From contig JANREK010000003.1 of NCBI GenBank assembly GCA_030726065.1, forward strand, positions 1 through 46,932: DNA of 46,932 bases, read 5' to 3'. How positions within the stretch are numbered: the first letter of the stretch is position 1; each line of letters starts with the position of its first letter. The notes under the pieces are model-generated. The model saw only the letters and a program-made list of their open reading frames with translations. It did no database searches and was not told where the DNA came from. The stretch is from Sediminibacterium sp. Its GTDB lineage: Bacteria > Bacteroidota > Bacteroidia > Chitinophagales > Chitinophagaceae. Below are positions 17,229 to 23,523 of this stretch, in pieces. Both the position numbers and the translations under genes were made by a program.

Positions 17229-17258
17229 AAAAAAAATCCCGACTGTTGGGCCGGGATT
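17229..17258 (-). terminator. Attenuator terminator (regions 3:4) of the aromatic operon
   Basis: On the minus strand AATCCCGGC pairs with GTCGGGATT (9 bp, one G-U) around loop CCAACA, followed by a run of eight T. It begins 19 nt after the leader-peptide stop codon and lies 165 nt before pheA. Part of its first arm (CCCGGC, 17255-17250) can pair instead with GCCGGG in the leader ORF. Confidence 0.92.
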
Positions 17259-17320
17259 GTATATTTATTTAATTTCTTTATGCTTTTACAAATATTACCC
17301 GGCTACTTTGATTAAAGTAG
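17250..17320 (-). promoter_or_regulatory. Alternative 1:2 and 2:3 RNA pairings of the Phe/Tyr attenuator
   Basis: Region 1:2 is CTACTTT-AATC-AAAGTAG (17320-17303), a perfect 7-bp hairpin within the codons that end the Phe/Tyr run. Region 2:3 is GCCGGG (17303-17298) with CCCGGC (17255-17250), extended after an internal loop by ATATTT (17295-17290) with AAATAT (17266-17261). The 2:3 pairing excludes the terminator. A ribosome stalled on Phe/Tyr codons would mask region 1 and favour 2:3; a ribosome reaching the stop would mask region 2 and favour termination. Confidence 0.85.
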
Positions 17321-17364
17321 AAATAAAAGAAAAAGTAAAACCAATTGTTAATATTTGCTTTCAT
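17278..17364 (-). CDS. Phe/Tyr-rich attenuation leader peptide, 28 aa
   Basis: Short ORF starting MKANINN, then the run WFYFFFYFYF, and ending VIFVKA before TAA. Residues 8-17 are one Trp, six Phe and three Tyr, a composition expected of a control peptide that senses aromatic aminoacyl-tRNA. It is located directly upstream of pheA-aminotransferase-tyrA and overlaps the 1:2 hairpin and the antiterminator strand. The design parallels the Escherichia coli pheL leader but covers Tyr as well. The peptide itself probably has no function; translation rate is the signal. No Shine-Dalgarno is evident, and the promoter -7 box ends only 7 nt before the ATG. Confidence 0.9.
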   Translation of the reverse strand: MKANINNWFYFFFYFYFNQSSRVIFVKA

Positions 17365-17371
17365 CGTTCCA

Positions 17372-17403
17372 CAAAGGTAATCAATATAGGCTAATTGACA
17401 AAA
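17372..17403 (-). promoter_or_regulatory. Promoter of aromatic operon leader (TTTTG-N19-TACCTTTG)
   Basis: On the minus strand -33 element TTTTG (17403-17399) is followed after 19 nt by -7 element TACCTTTG (17379-17372), an excellent match to the Bacteroidota sigma consensus TTTG/TAnnTTTG. The expected start of transcription lies within a few bases of the leader ATG at 17364. Confidence 0.8.
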
Positions 17404-17429
17404 TTGTTTGCTATAAATAATGCCAAAAC

Positions 17430-17467
17430 TTACAAATAGTTGTTTTACAAATCGCTCATTTACAAAC
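17430..17467. repeat. Three 8-bp direct repeats at exact 15-bp period
   Basis: TTACAAAT (17430-17437), TTACAAAT (17445-17452) and TTACAAAC (17460-17467) are separated by unrelated 7-nt spacers. The array lies just upstream of the aromatic leader promoter and extends to neither side. It may be a binding array for a regulator; the rest of 17365-17592 shows no ORF of note or other signal. Confidence 0.55.
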
Positions 17468-17592
17468 CACTAATACCCATTAGTTGAAATAAAACAAGAA
17501 ATGTGTTCAATTCATTTAGGTAACCAATCGGCGAATTATGGCTGGTCAATCCTATAAATTTGGGGATACCCTAAACAGGTGCTGGGGAGGGC

Positions 17593-17629
17593 TAAAAAAA
17601 TGAGTCCCCCCGTAGAAACGGCGGGACTC
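17593..17629 (-). terminator. Terminator after the small lipoprotein gene
   Basis: On the minus strand GAGTCCCGCCGT pairs with ACGGGGGGACTC (12 positions, one mismatch) around a TTCT loop, then A and seven T. It ends the lipoprotein transcript and insulates it from the aromatic promoter. Confidence 0.88.
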
Positions 17630-17630
17630 T

Positions 17631-17643
17631 TACGATTGCTTGC
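17631..17643 (-). repeat. Motif GCAAGCAATCGTA before terminator (copy 2)
   Basis: Minus-strand copy of the 13-mer at 2132-2144, again one base before the first terminator arm. Confidence 0.5.
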
Positions 17644-17662
17644 CATATGAAACTCTTCCGAT

Positions 17663-17708
17663 AACTGTTAGTTGGCAAGTATGGGTTATAAATAACCCAC
17701 CAACAGTT
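17663..17708 (-). other. Imperfect long hairpin in lipoprotein 3' UTR
   Basis: Arms AACTGTT/AACAGTT enclose an inner perfect GGGTTAT/ATAACCC helix with a 2-nt loop. It lies between the lipoprotein stop and its terminator, without its own U-tract. It could stabilise the mRNA or a 3'-derived small RNA; that is inference. Confidence 0.5.
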
Positions 17709-17715
17709 CAATTAT

Positions 17716-17862
17716 TTATTTTGCAGCAGCAGTTGTATCAACAGTTGCAGCAGCAGTTGTGTCAACAGTTGCAGCAGCAGCTGTATCAGTTGTAGCTTCA
17801 GTAGAAGCACCACCACATGCAGTTAATGCAGCGATAGCTAAGATTGCGAATACTTTTTTCAT
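17716..17862 (-). CDS. Small Ala/Thr-rich lipoprotein, 48 aa
   Basis: Predicted envelope lipoprotein. The signal MKKVFAILAIAALTAC ends in a lipobox (LTAC, lipidated Cys16), followed by GGASTEATTD. The mature part is nearly all Ala, Thr, Val and Asp: repeats of AAATVDTT ending AAAK. At DNA level the repeats are 24-nt tandem units (17723-17746, 17747-17770, then a partial copy). The mature peptide is about 33 aa with no domain, so no enzymatic role is likely. It has a dedicated structured 3' UTR and terminator, so it is a self-contained gene. Similar tiny Ala/Thr lipoproteins are common in this phylum; function unknown. Confidence 0.85.
   Translation of the reverse strand: MKKVFAILAIAALTACGGASTEATTDTAAAATVDTTAAATVDTTAAAK
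17723..17790. repeat. 24-bp tandem repeats within the lipoprotein gene
   Basis: Two nearly identical 24-nt units (one A/G difference) plus a diverged partial third encode the AAATVDTT repeats. Slippage here would change protein length in steps of 8 aa without frameshift. Confidence 0.8.
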
Positions 17863-17960
17863 AAAATTTGTTTTAAATTAATTAATTAACACTCTTAATA
17901 CAAAAAGGATAAAAAGGTAACCTTCTGCCCCTAAAAAATATAAAAGAACCCTTTTTGGGT

Positions 17961-17968
17961 TACTTTTG
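17961..17968 (+). promoter_or_regulatory. -7 box TACTTTTG before sigma factor gene
   Basis: Matches TAnnTTTG. It overlaps the first possible TTG start (17966), which argues for translation starting further in, at the TTG at 17990. No good -33 element was seen. Confidence 0.4.
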
Positions 17969-18556
17969 CCTCAAATACGTATAAATACCTTGAAAGCTGA
18001 ACTCAATGAACAAGCCCTATTAAAGGGATTAGCTCAAAATGACTCCAAAGCAGTGGAAACACTCTATAAAAGTCATTTTACGATGATTCAGCACTTCGTA
18101 GAAAATAACAATGGAAGTTTTGACGACGCAAGGGATGTTTTTCAGGAAGCAATGATTGCTTTATATGAAAAAGTACAATTGGACTCATTTGTCCTCACCT
18201 GCCAAATTAAAACCTATCTATTTTCAATTTGTAAGCATTTGTGGTTAAAACGCTTACAACAAATGGGTAAATACAGTAGTCCATTGAGTGAAAACGAAGA
18301 AAGCATATCTATCGAAATGGATATGGGGCAAATTGAAAAAAAAGATGCTGCTTTCGCAATTATGGATCGGGCATTAAATAGTTTAGGAGAGCCTTGTAAA
18401 AGTTTGTTAGAAGGTTATTATTTAAATAAAAAAGGGATGCAGGAACTAGCTAGTCAGTTTGGATATACCAATGCTGATAATGCCAAGAACCAAAAATATA
18501 AATGTTTGATGCGCCTAAAAAAACTGTTTTTTACGCAATATAATATAGGAGATTAA
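17966..18556 (+). CDS. RNA polymerase sigma factor, sigma-70/ECF-like
   Basis: Alternative sigma factor of up to 196 aa. Region 2 is seen in ALYKSHFTMIQHFVENNNGSFDDARDVFQEAMIALYEKV, the core-binding and -10 recognition helices. Region 4 near the C-terminus (LGEPCKSLLEGYYLNKKGMQELASQFGYTNADNAKNQKYKCL) is a helix-turn-helix for -35 recognition. No ATG exists near the N-terminus; TTG at 17966 or, more plausibly, TTG at 17990 (MKAELNEQ) is the start. It sits 2 nt from the downstream membrane protease gene, which probably regulates it. The stimulus and regulon are unknown. Confidence 0.88.
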   Translation: MPQIRINTLKAELNEQALLKGLAQNDSKAVETLYKSHFTMIQHFVENNNGSFDDARDVFQEAMIALYEKVQLDSFVLTCQIKTYLFSICKHLWLKRLQQMGKYSSPLSENEESISIEMDMGQIEKKDAAFAIMDRALNSLGEPCKSLLEGYYLNKKGMQELASQFGYTNADNAKNQKYKCLMRLKKLFFTQYNIGD

Positions 18557-18558
18557 TT

Positions 18559-19671
18559 ATGGAAGACATACAATTATTAGAGACCATTGAAAAATACCTG
18601 TCTGGCGAATTGTCGGATCAGGAAAGGACGGAATTTGATGTCATCAGACAAAAATCAGCAGACATTGATCAAATGGTTGTTGAACACAAGCTATTTTTAA
18701 ATCAAATGGAAACCTATGCGAAGCGAAAAAATATTACGCATACATCTCAACAAGTTTTTTCTAATTTATTAGCCAATGGGGAATGGGCACCTATTGAAGC
18801 AGTAGGGGTGCCAAACAAAGTAATTCAATTGTGGTCGAAATATAAAAAAGTAATAGCCATCGCCGCTTCATTTGGTGGATTTTTTGCCATTTTTACTTCT
18901 ATTATTGTAATGTACTTATCCCCTAGTTTAAATGGATCTCAATTATTACAATTAAGTAAGGCAGTGGAGGTAATTAAAAAGAACCAACAAGTACAAGGAC
19001 ATTTATTGAATGAAGTAAAAACAAAGGTTCCTGAAAATGCAAAATTAATAAGCGGTGGTTCTGGATTTTTAATTGACACCAAAGGATATATCATCACCAA
19101 TGCGCATGTACTAAAAGGTGATGGCGCTATTGTTATAAATAGCAAAGGACAGGAATTAAATGCTAGAATTATTTATAGCGATGTTACTAACGACCTTGCT
19201 TTATTAAAAATAGAAGATAAGGATTACAAACAACCCAAGACTATCCCCTACGCAATTCGTCGAAAAATTTCCGACTTAGGTGAAGAAATTTTTACACTAG
19301 GTTTTCCGCGCAATGACAATGATATTGTTTATGGTAAAGGTTATTTAAGTGCGCAAACAGGTTATGAAGGCGATAGCAGTTCCTACCAAATTCAAATTAA
19401 CGCCAATCCTGGTTACTCTGGCGCTCCTATATTTAATTCAAATGGCGAATTGATTGGCGTCATAAGTACAAGACAAAAGTTAGCTGAAGGTGTTGCTTTT
19501 GCTGTTAAATCAACTGAGATTATAGATGTTGTCAATGCTTTAAAGGGCAATGAAAAAACAAAAGATATAAATATTAAATTACCAAAGTTTACAAGTAGTG
19601 CTAGTAGCAACAGAAAGTCACAACTAGATAATTTAAAAAACTTTATGTACAGCGTTAAATCATTTAACTAA
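18559..19671 (+). CDS. Membrane-anchored trypsin-like (HtrA-type) protease with anti-sigma-like N-terminus
   Basis: Protein of 370 aa. Residues 1-60 (LLETIEKYLSGELSDQERTEF) look like the cytoplasmic helix of ECF anti-sigma factors. One transmembrane segment spans about 98-120, preceded by a basic KYKK (N-in). A periplasmic trypsin-like domain follows (about 165-330) with His183 (TNAHVL), Asp212 (NDLALLKI) and Ser287 in GYSGAP, so the triad is complete although canonical GNSGGP is altered. No PDZ domain is present. Coupling at 2 nt to a sigma-factor gene suggests an integrated sensor that both holds sigma and cleaves in the periplasm; this is inference. It ends 6 nt from a convergent gene. Confidence 0.85.
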   Translation: MEDIQLLETIEKYLSGELSDQERTEFDVIRQKSADIDQMVVEHKLFLNQMETYAKRKNITHTSQQVFSNLLANGEWAPIEAVGVPNKVIQLWSKYKKVIAIAASFGGFFAIFTSIIVMYLSPSLNGSQLLQLSKAVEVIKKNQQVQGHLLNEVKTKVPENAKLISGGSGFLIDTKGYIITNAHVLKGDGAIVINSKGQELNARIIYSDVTNDLALLKIEDKDYKQPKTIPYAIRRKISDLGEEIFTLGFPRNDNDIVYGKGYLSAQTGYEGDSSSYQIQINANPGYSGAPIFNSNGELIGVISTRQKLAEGVAFAVKSTEIIDVVNALKGNEKTKDINIKLPKFTSSASSNRKSQLDNLKNFMYSVKSFN

Positions 19672-19677
19672 CCACTA

Positions 19678-20580
19678 TTACCAAAGATGCGTTGGATATA
19701 CTTGCCCTGCTACTAATTGATCAATACTTGCTTTAACGCCAGGCGCATCCTCCTTATAAGTGACGCCAAACCATTTTGCTTGTGTAGCGATCACTTTTAC
19801 TTTCCCTAATTCTAATTCTGCAAATCGGCCCGCTACCAAAGGAATGAAAAACTCTGACTTTAATTCCTGCCCTTGTTTTTCTAAAAATAAAGCAAACTCA
19901 TGTTCGCACAAATCAATAAAACCAGGCGCGAAACACATAAAGTTCATACTCACTCTGGTATCTTCTGCTAATGGAGTTTCAACACCTGCTTCTTCAAATA
20001 CTATTTGACCACTCGCAGTTCTAAATATTTTTGTACGCTCATTGATATTTGTCAAATACGATTCATTATCCAAAGTGCATACCCCCCTACTTACGGTTCC
20101 ATTATCACTTAATGTATTAGATAACTCATAGCCTAAAATACAATATGTTTTTTCAGAACAGGTGATGGTTAAAAAATCAAAAGCTTGTTTAAATGCATCT
20201 ACGCCATAATAATCATCTGCGTTGATTACTGCAAACGGCTCATTGACCACCCCTTTGGTACATAATAATGCATGTGCAGTACCCCAAGGTTTTTTTCTAT
20301 CTGTAGGGGTTGGATAATGATTGGTAAACTTATCTAAAGATTGATATACATAAGCGGTTTCAATTTTGCCATTTAATTTTGGTTCAAAAATATTTTTAAA
20401 TGGCTCCGCAAATTCTTCTCTAATAATAAAAACAACCTTCCCAAATCCTGCACGAATAGCATCATATATTGAATATTCCATGATCGTTTCCCCATTGGGA
20501 CCGAATCCTTCCGTTTGCTTCATGCTTCCATACCTACTTGCCATTCCAGCTGCCAAAATCACTAATGTGGGTGCACTCAT
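19678..20580 (-). CDS. Sugar-nucleotidyltransferase (NTP_transferase family)
   Basis: Predicted cytoplasmic nucleotidyltransferase of 300 aa making an NDP-sugar from a sugar-1-phosphate. The N-terminal signature is VILAAGMASRYGSMKQTEGFGPNGETIMEYSIYDA, a glycine-rich nucleotide loop with a conserved Lys. Next come VVFIIREEF, a metal/nucleotide Asp motif AVINADDYYG, and a C-terminal segment KWFGVTYKED. It differs from classical GalU and RfbA in spacing, so the sugar is not assigned. A TATTTTTG box lies upstream. It converges with the protease gene with only 6 nt between stops and no obvious terminator. Confidence 0.82.
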   Translation of the reverse strand: MSAPTLVILAAGMASRYGSMKQTEGFGPNGETIMEYSIYDAIRAGFGKVVFIIREEFAEPFKNIFEPKLNGKIETAYVYQSLDKFTNHYPTPTDRKKPWGTAHALLCTKGVVNEPFAVINADDYYGVDAFKQAFDFLTITCSEKTYCILGYELSNTLSDNGTVSRGVCTLDNESYLTNINERTKIFRTASGQIVFEEAGVETPLAEDTRVSMNFMCFAPGFIDLCEHEFALFLEKQGQELKSEFFIPLVAGRFAELELGKVKVIATQAKWFGVTYKEDAPGVKASIDQLVAGQVYPTHLW

Positions 20581-20626
20581 TGTTTGTATTTTTTAATCGT
20601 ATTTTTACTTGATGTTAAAAGCAGCG

Positions 20627-20634
20627 CAAAAATA
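20627..20634 (-). promoter_or_regulatory. -7 box TATTTTTG for nucleotidyltransferase gene
   Basis: TAnnTTTG match on the minus strand, 46 nt before the ATG at 20580. Confidence 0.4.
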
Positions 20635-20660
20635 ACTGATTTTATATTAATAGAGAAAAT

Positions 20661-21539
20661 TTGAACGAAAACATTAACATACAAGCAGTTCCTAGCTTTT
20701 GTTATAAAGACATACAATTAGCTGTATTAAGATTAGACGAGCTACACCCCATTGTAAGCGGAAATAAATGGTTTAAACTTAAATATTATTTGCAACAAGC
20801 ACAGGAAGAAAATGCAGATACCATTGCAAGTTTTGGAGGCCATTATTCCAATCATTTGGTGGCACTGGCCTTTGCCGCAAAAGAATATAATTTAAAAAGC
20901 ATCGGGTATGTTAAATCCAATGAAGACGAACCCATCACCCCCACCTTACTGGAAGCGATGCACTATGGTATGGATTTAAAATTTTTAGGTAGAAATAATT
21001 TTCAATTATTGAAGACCGAATTACTTGAAAATAATGTCACAAGCAATACCTACTTTGTTGACGAAGGCGGATATGGCACCCTAGGCGCAAAAGGCGCTGC
21101 CACTATTGTATCCAATGAAAAAACCAATAGCTACAGTCATATCATATGCGCAGTGGGAACTGGAACCATGATGGCTGGTTTAATAAACGCCGCAAAGCCA
21201 CACCAACATGTCATTGGTATACCAGTGTTAAAAAATGAAGCAACTATTCGCAATGAAATAACGCAAATCATCACTAATAAAGAAACGCCATTTAACTTAC
21301 TTCATGATTTTCACTTAGGCGGTTATGCAAAAACGAATCAAGCACAATTTGATTTTATGAATCAACTATGGTCAACAGAAAAAATTCCTACCGATATGGT
21401 ATATACTAGCAAATTATTTATGGCAGTAAAAAGTTTACTAGCCAATAATTATTTTTCACCAACTGCTAAAATTTTAATGATTCATAGTGGTGGCTTACAA
21501 GGAAATAGATCATTGCCTGCAGGAACCTTGCTGTTTTAA
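20661..21539 (+). CDS. PLP-dependent D-cysteine desulfhydrase / ACC deaminase-like enzyme
   Basis: Fold-type II PLP enzyme of 292 aa. The cofactor lysine region is SGNKWFKLKYYL, followed by ASFGGHYSNHLVALAFAAKEY, which corresponds to the substrate-binding GGxxSN of ACC deaminase/D-cysteine desulfhydrase. The phosphate-cup glycines are in CAVGTGTMMAGLINA. The C-terminus has MIHSGGLQGNRSLP. It starts with TTG (MNENINIQ); no in-frame ATG precedes the conserved lysine. Substrate cannot be separated between ACC and D-cysteine from sequence alone; D-cysteine desulfhydrase is the usual activity of such bacterial proteins. Confidence 0.82.
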   Translation: MNENINIQAVPSFCYKDIQLAVLRLDELHPIVSGNKWFKLKYYLQQAQEENADTIASFGGHYSNHLVALAFAAKEYNLKSIGYVKSNEDEPITPTLLEAMHYGMDLKFLGRNNFQLLKTELLENNVTSNTYFVDEGGYGTLGAKGAATIVSNEKTNSYSHIICAVGTGTMMAGLINAAKPHQHVIGIPVLKNEATIRNEITQIITNKETPFNLLHDFHLGGYAKTNQAQFDFMNQLWSTEKIPTDMVYTSKLFMAVKSLLANNYFSPTAKILMIHSGGLQGNRSLPAGTLLF

Positions 21540-21607
21540 AGCGCGTTAAATCACCAATCTGCCTGTTATGTAATTGTGATTACAAAAGTCTAATATAAAT
21601 TTTGCAA

Positions 21608-22321
21608 CTAAGCCGTGACTATATCACAGTCGAATACTTTTTCGAAGTGCAATTTAATTTTTTGCTTCACTTCATTATAATCCACTTTCCTACCTAATTC
21701 TTTTTCTAATGAGGTGACTGCCTTTCCTTGAATACCACAGGGTACGATATATTCAAAATGCGATAAGTCCGTATTTACATTTAATGCAAAGCCATGCATG
21801 GTAACCCACCGACTACACTTAATACCCATGGCACAAATTTTTCTTGCCATAAATGGATCTTCTGGCGATAACCACACCCCTGTTTCTCCAGCACTCCTAT
21901 CCCCTTTTAATCCATATTCAGCTAATACTTGGATGATCACTTCCTCTAAACTGCGCAAATACCAGCCTAAGTCGGTTTTAAACTTATCTAAATCTAATAT
22001 GGGATATCCTACTACTTGCTGCAAACCATGATAAGTGATATCCCCCCCACGATTGATATGATAAAATTCGATGCCTAAATTTTGTAATTGTTCCTCAGAT
22101 ACCAACACATGCTCCCTTTTGCCGCTTTTACCTAATGTAAATACAGGCGGATGCTCTACGATTAACAAGCGATGTTCCGTATTGGCTTGATCTGCAGGCA
22201 TATCGCTTGCCCGATTGATCGATTTTAATTGGGTGTTTTTTAATAACAACTCCTCCTGATAATCCCAGGTTGGTTTATAGGATTTTACCCCTAAATCTTC
22301 AAAAAACACTTTTTGACGCAT
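21608..22321 (-). CDS. lipB: Lipoyl(octanoyl) transferase
   Basis: Transfers octanoyl from acyl carrier protein to lipoyl domains of 2-oxoacid dehydrogenases and GcvH. The 237 aa show RLLIVEHPPVFTLGKSG, FYHINRGGDITYHGLQQVVGYPILDL (RGG-HGPGQ-type substrate loop) and GVWLSPEDPF. The catalytic region MHGFALNVNTDLSHFEYIVPCGIQGKAVTSLEKE carries the Cys of PCGI and an invariant Lys. It is divergent from the pseudouridine synthase gene across 44 nt, with its own -7 box 4 nt from the ATG. Confidence 0.96.
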   Translation of the reverse strand: MRQKVFFEDLGVKSYKPTWDYQEELLLKNTQLKSINRASDMPADQANTEHRLLIVEHPPVFTLGKSGKREHVLVSEEQLQNLGIEFYHINRGGDITYHGLQQVVGYPILDLDKFKTDLGWYLRSLEEVIIQVLAEYGLKGDRSAGETGVWLSPEDPFMARKICAMGIKCSRWVTMHGFALNVNTDLSHFEYIVPCGIQGKAVTSLEKELGRKVDYNEVKQKIKLHFEKVFDCDIVTA

Positions 22322-22325
22322 AACA

Positions 22326-22333
22326 CAAAGTTA
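22326..22333 (-). promoter_or_regulatory. -7 box TAACTTTG for lipB
   Basis: TAnnTTTG match ending 4 nt before the lipB ATG, predicting a leaderless or nearly leaderless mRNA. Confidence 0.5.
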
Positions 22334-22353
22334 CAAACTAAGCCGCAATATCC

Positions 22354-22361
22354 TACTTTTG
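22354..22361 (+). promoter_or_regulatory. -7 box TACTTTTG for RluA-family gene
   Basis: TAnnTTTG match ending exactly 4 nt before the ATG at 22366, mirroring the lipB box on the other strand. Confidence 0.5.
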
Positions 22362-22365
22362 CATC

Positions 22366-23412
22366 ATGTCAGAAGAAATAGAAATAGTTGGTGAAGAACA
22401 AAATGAATCCATTTACGAAAAACTCGTGTTTAATATTGACAAGGGTCAAGAGCCAACGCGTATTGACAAATGGCTCCAAAGTCATATTGAAGGTATCACG
22501 CGTAATAAAATACAGAATGGTATTGAAGGTGGTTTTTTAACGGTGAATGGAAAAGTAGTCAAAAGCAATTATAAAACAAGACCAGGCGATGAGGTGGTGT
22601 ATATGAGTTATATTAATCCTGATTATACCGAGCTTAAGCCGGAAGCCATGGATTTGAATATTGTATATGAAGATGAAGCAGTCATGGTTATCAATAAGCC
22701 GTCAAACATGGTCGTTCACCCTGGTATTGGAAACTATACAGGTACTTTATTGAATGGTGTGGCACATCACTTACTTTCGAAGAATCCAACTTTAAGCGAA
22801 GATGTATTACCTCGATTTGGACTAGTACACCGTATTGATAAAAATACAACAGGACTAATTGTACTTGCCAAAACACCGGAAGCTGCATCACATTTAGCGA
22901 AACAATTTTTCAACCATACGGTAGAACGAAAATATATGGCCTTAGTTTGGGGTAATGTCGCTGAACAGGAAGGAACTATTGAAGCGCACATCGCTAGACA
23001 CAAACAAAATAGAAAAATGTTTGACGCTTATCCTGAAGGCGAGATAGGCAAACACGCCATCACCCATTATAAGTTATTGGAAAGCTATAATTATGTTTCA
23101 TTAGTATCATGTATTTTAGAAACTGGAAGAACGCATCAGATTAGGGTGCACATGAAACATATTGGCCATACTTTATTTAATGATTGGGAATATGGTGGAG
23201 ATAAAATTTTAAAAGGCACCATTTATACCAAGTACAAACAGTTTGTTGATAATTGTTTTGAGATTTGTCCTAGATGTGCATTACACGCCGCAACGCTAGG
23301 ATTTATTCACCCTACGACTAACGAAAAAATTGTTTTCGAAAGCGAATTACCTTCCGATATGCAAGGGGTAATTGAAAAATGGAAGAATTATAAGGCAGCC
23401 GCACACCAATAG
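22366..23412 (+). CDS. RluA-family (RluD-like) rRNA pseudouridine synthase
   Basis: Isomerises uridines in 23S rRNA; the RluD type acts on helix 69. The 348 aa contain an S4 RNA-binding domain (about 20-80: RIDKWLQSHIEGITRNKIQNGIEGGFLTVNG). The catalytic domain has the signature GLVHRIDKNTTGLIVLAKT with the nucleophilic Asp, and ETGRTHQIRVHMKHIGHTL. No SD is apparent; the promoter box lies 4 nt from the ATG. A terminator follows 41 nt after the stop. Assignment to RluD rather than RluC or RluA is by length and S4 domain, so the symbol is left blank. Confidence 0.92.
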   Translation: MSEEIEIVGEEQNESIYEKLVFNIDKGQEPTRIDKWLQSHIEGITRNKIQNGIEGGFLTVNGKVVKSNYKTRPGDEVVYMSYINPDYTELKPEAMDLNIVYEDEAVMVINKPSNMVVHPGIGNYTGTLLNGVAHHLLSKNPTLSEDVLPRFGLVHRIDKNTTGLIVLAKTPEAASHLAKQFFNHTVERKYMALVWGNVAEQEGTIEAHIARHKQNRKMFDAYPEGEIGKHAITHYKLLESYNYVSLVSCILETGRTHQIRVHMKHIGHTLFNDWEYGGDKILKGTIYTKYKQFVDNCFEICPRCALHAATLGFIHPTTNEKIVFESELPSDMQGVIEKWKNYKAAAHQ

Positions 23413-23453
23413 TACAATTTTATAAATTATATAGAACCAAACATCGTCCTAAA

Positions 23454-23490
23454 TAAAAAAGTCCTCCCCGAATAAGGAAGGACTTTTTTT
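23454..23490. terminator. Bidirectional terminator between RluA-family and M1 peptidase genes
   Basis: Arms AAAAAAGTCCT and AGGACTTTTTTT with an inner CC/GG-containing loop, flanked by an A-run and a T-run. It lies between convergent genes. Confidence 0.85.
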
Positions 23491-23523
23491 ATGAAACTTA
23501 TTTTTCAATAAATTTTAATCAAG

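Noticed and set aside
17430..17467. Iterons of a replication origin
   Set aside because: Three short repeats have no AT-rich unwinding region, DnaA boxes or rep gene nearby; a promoter-proximal regulator site fits better.
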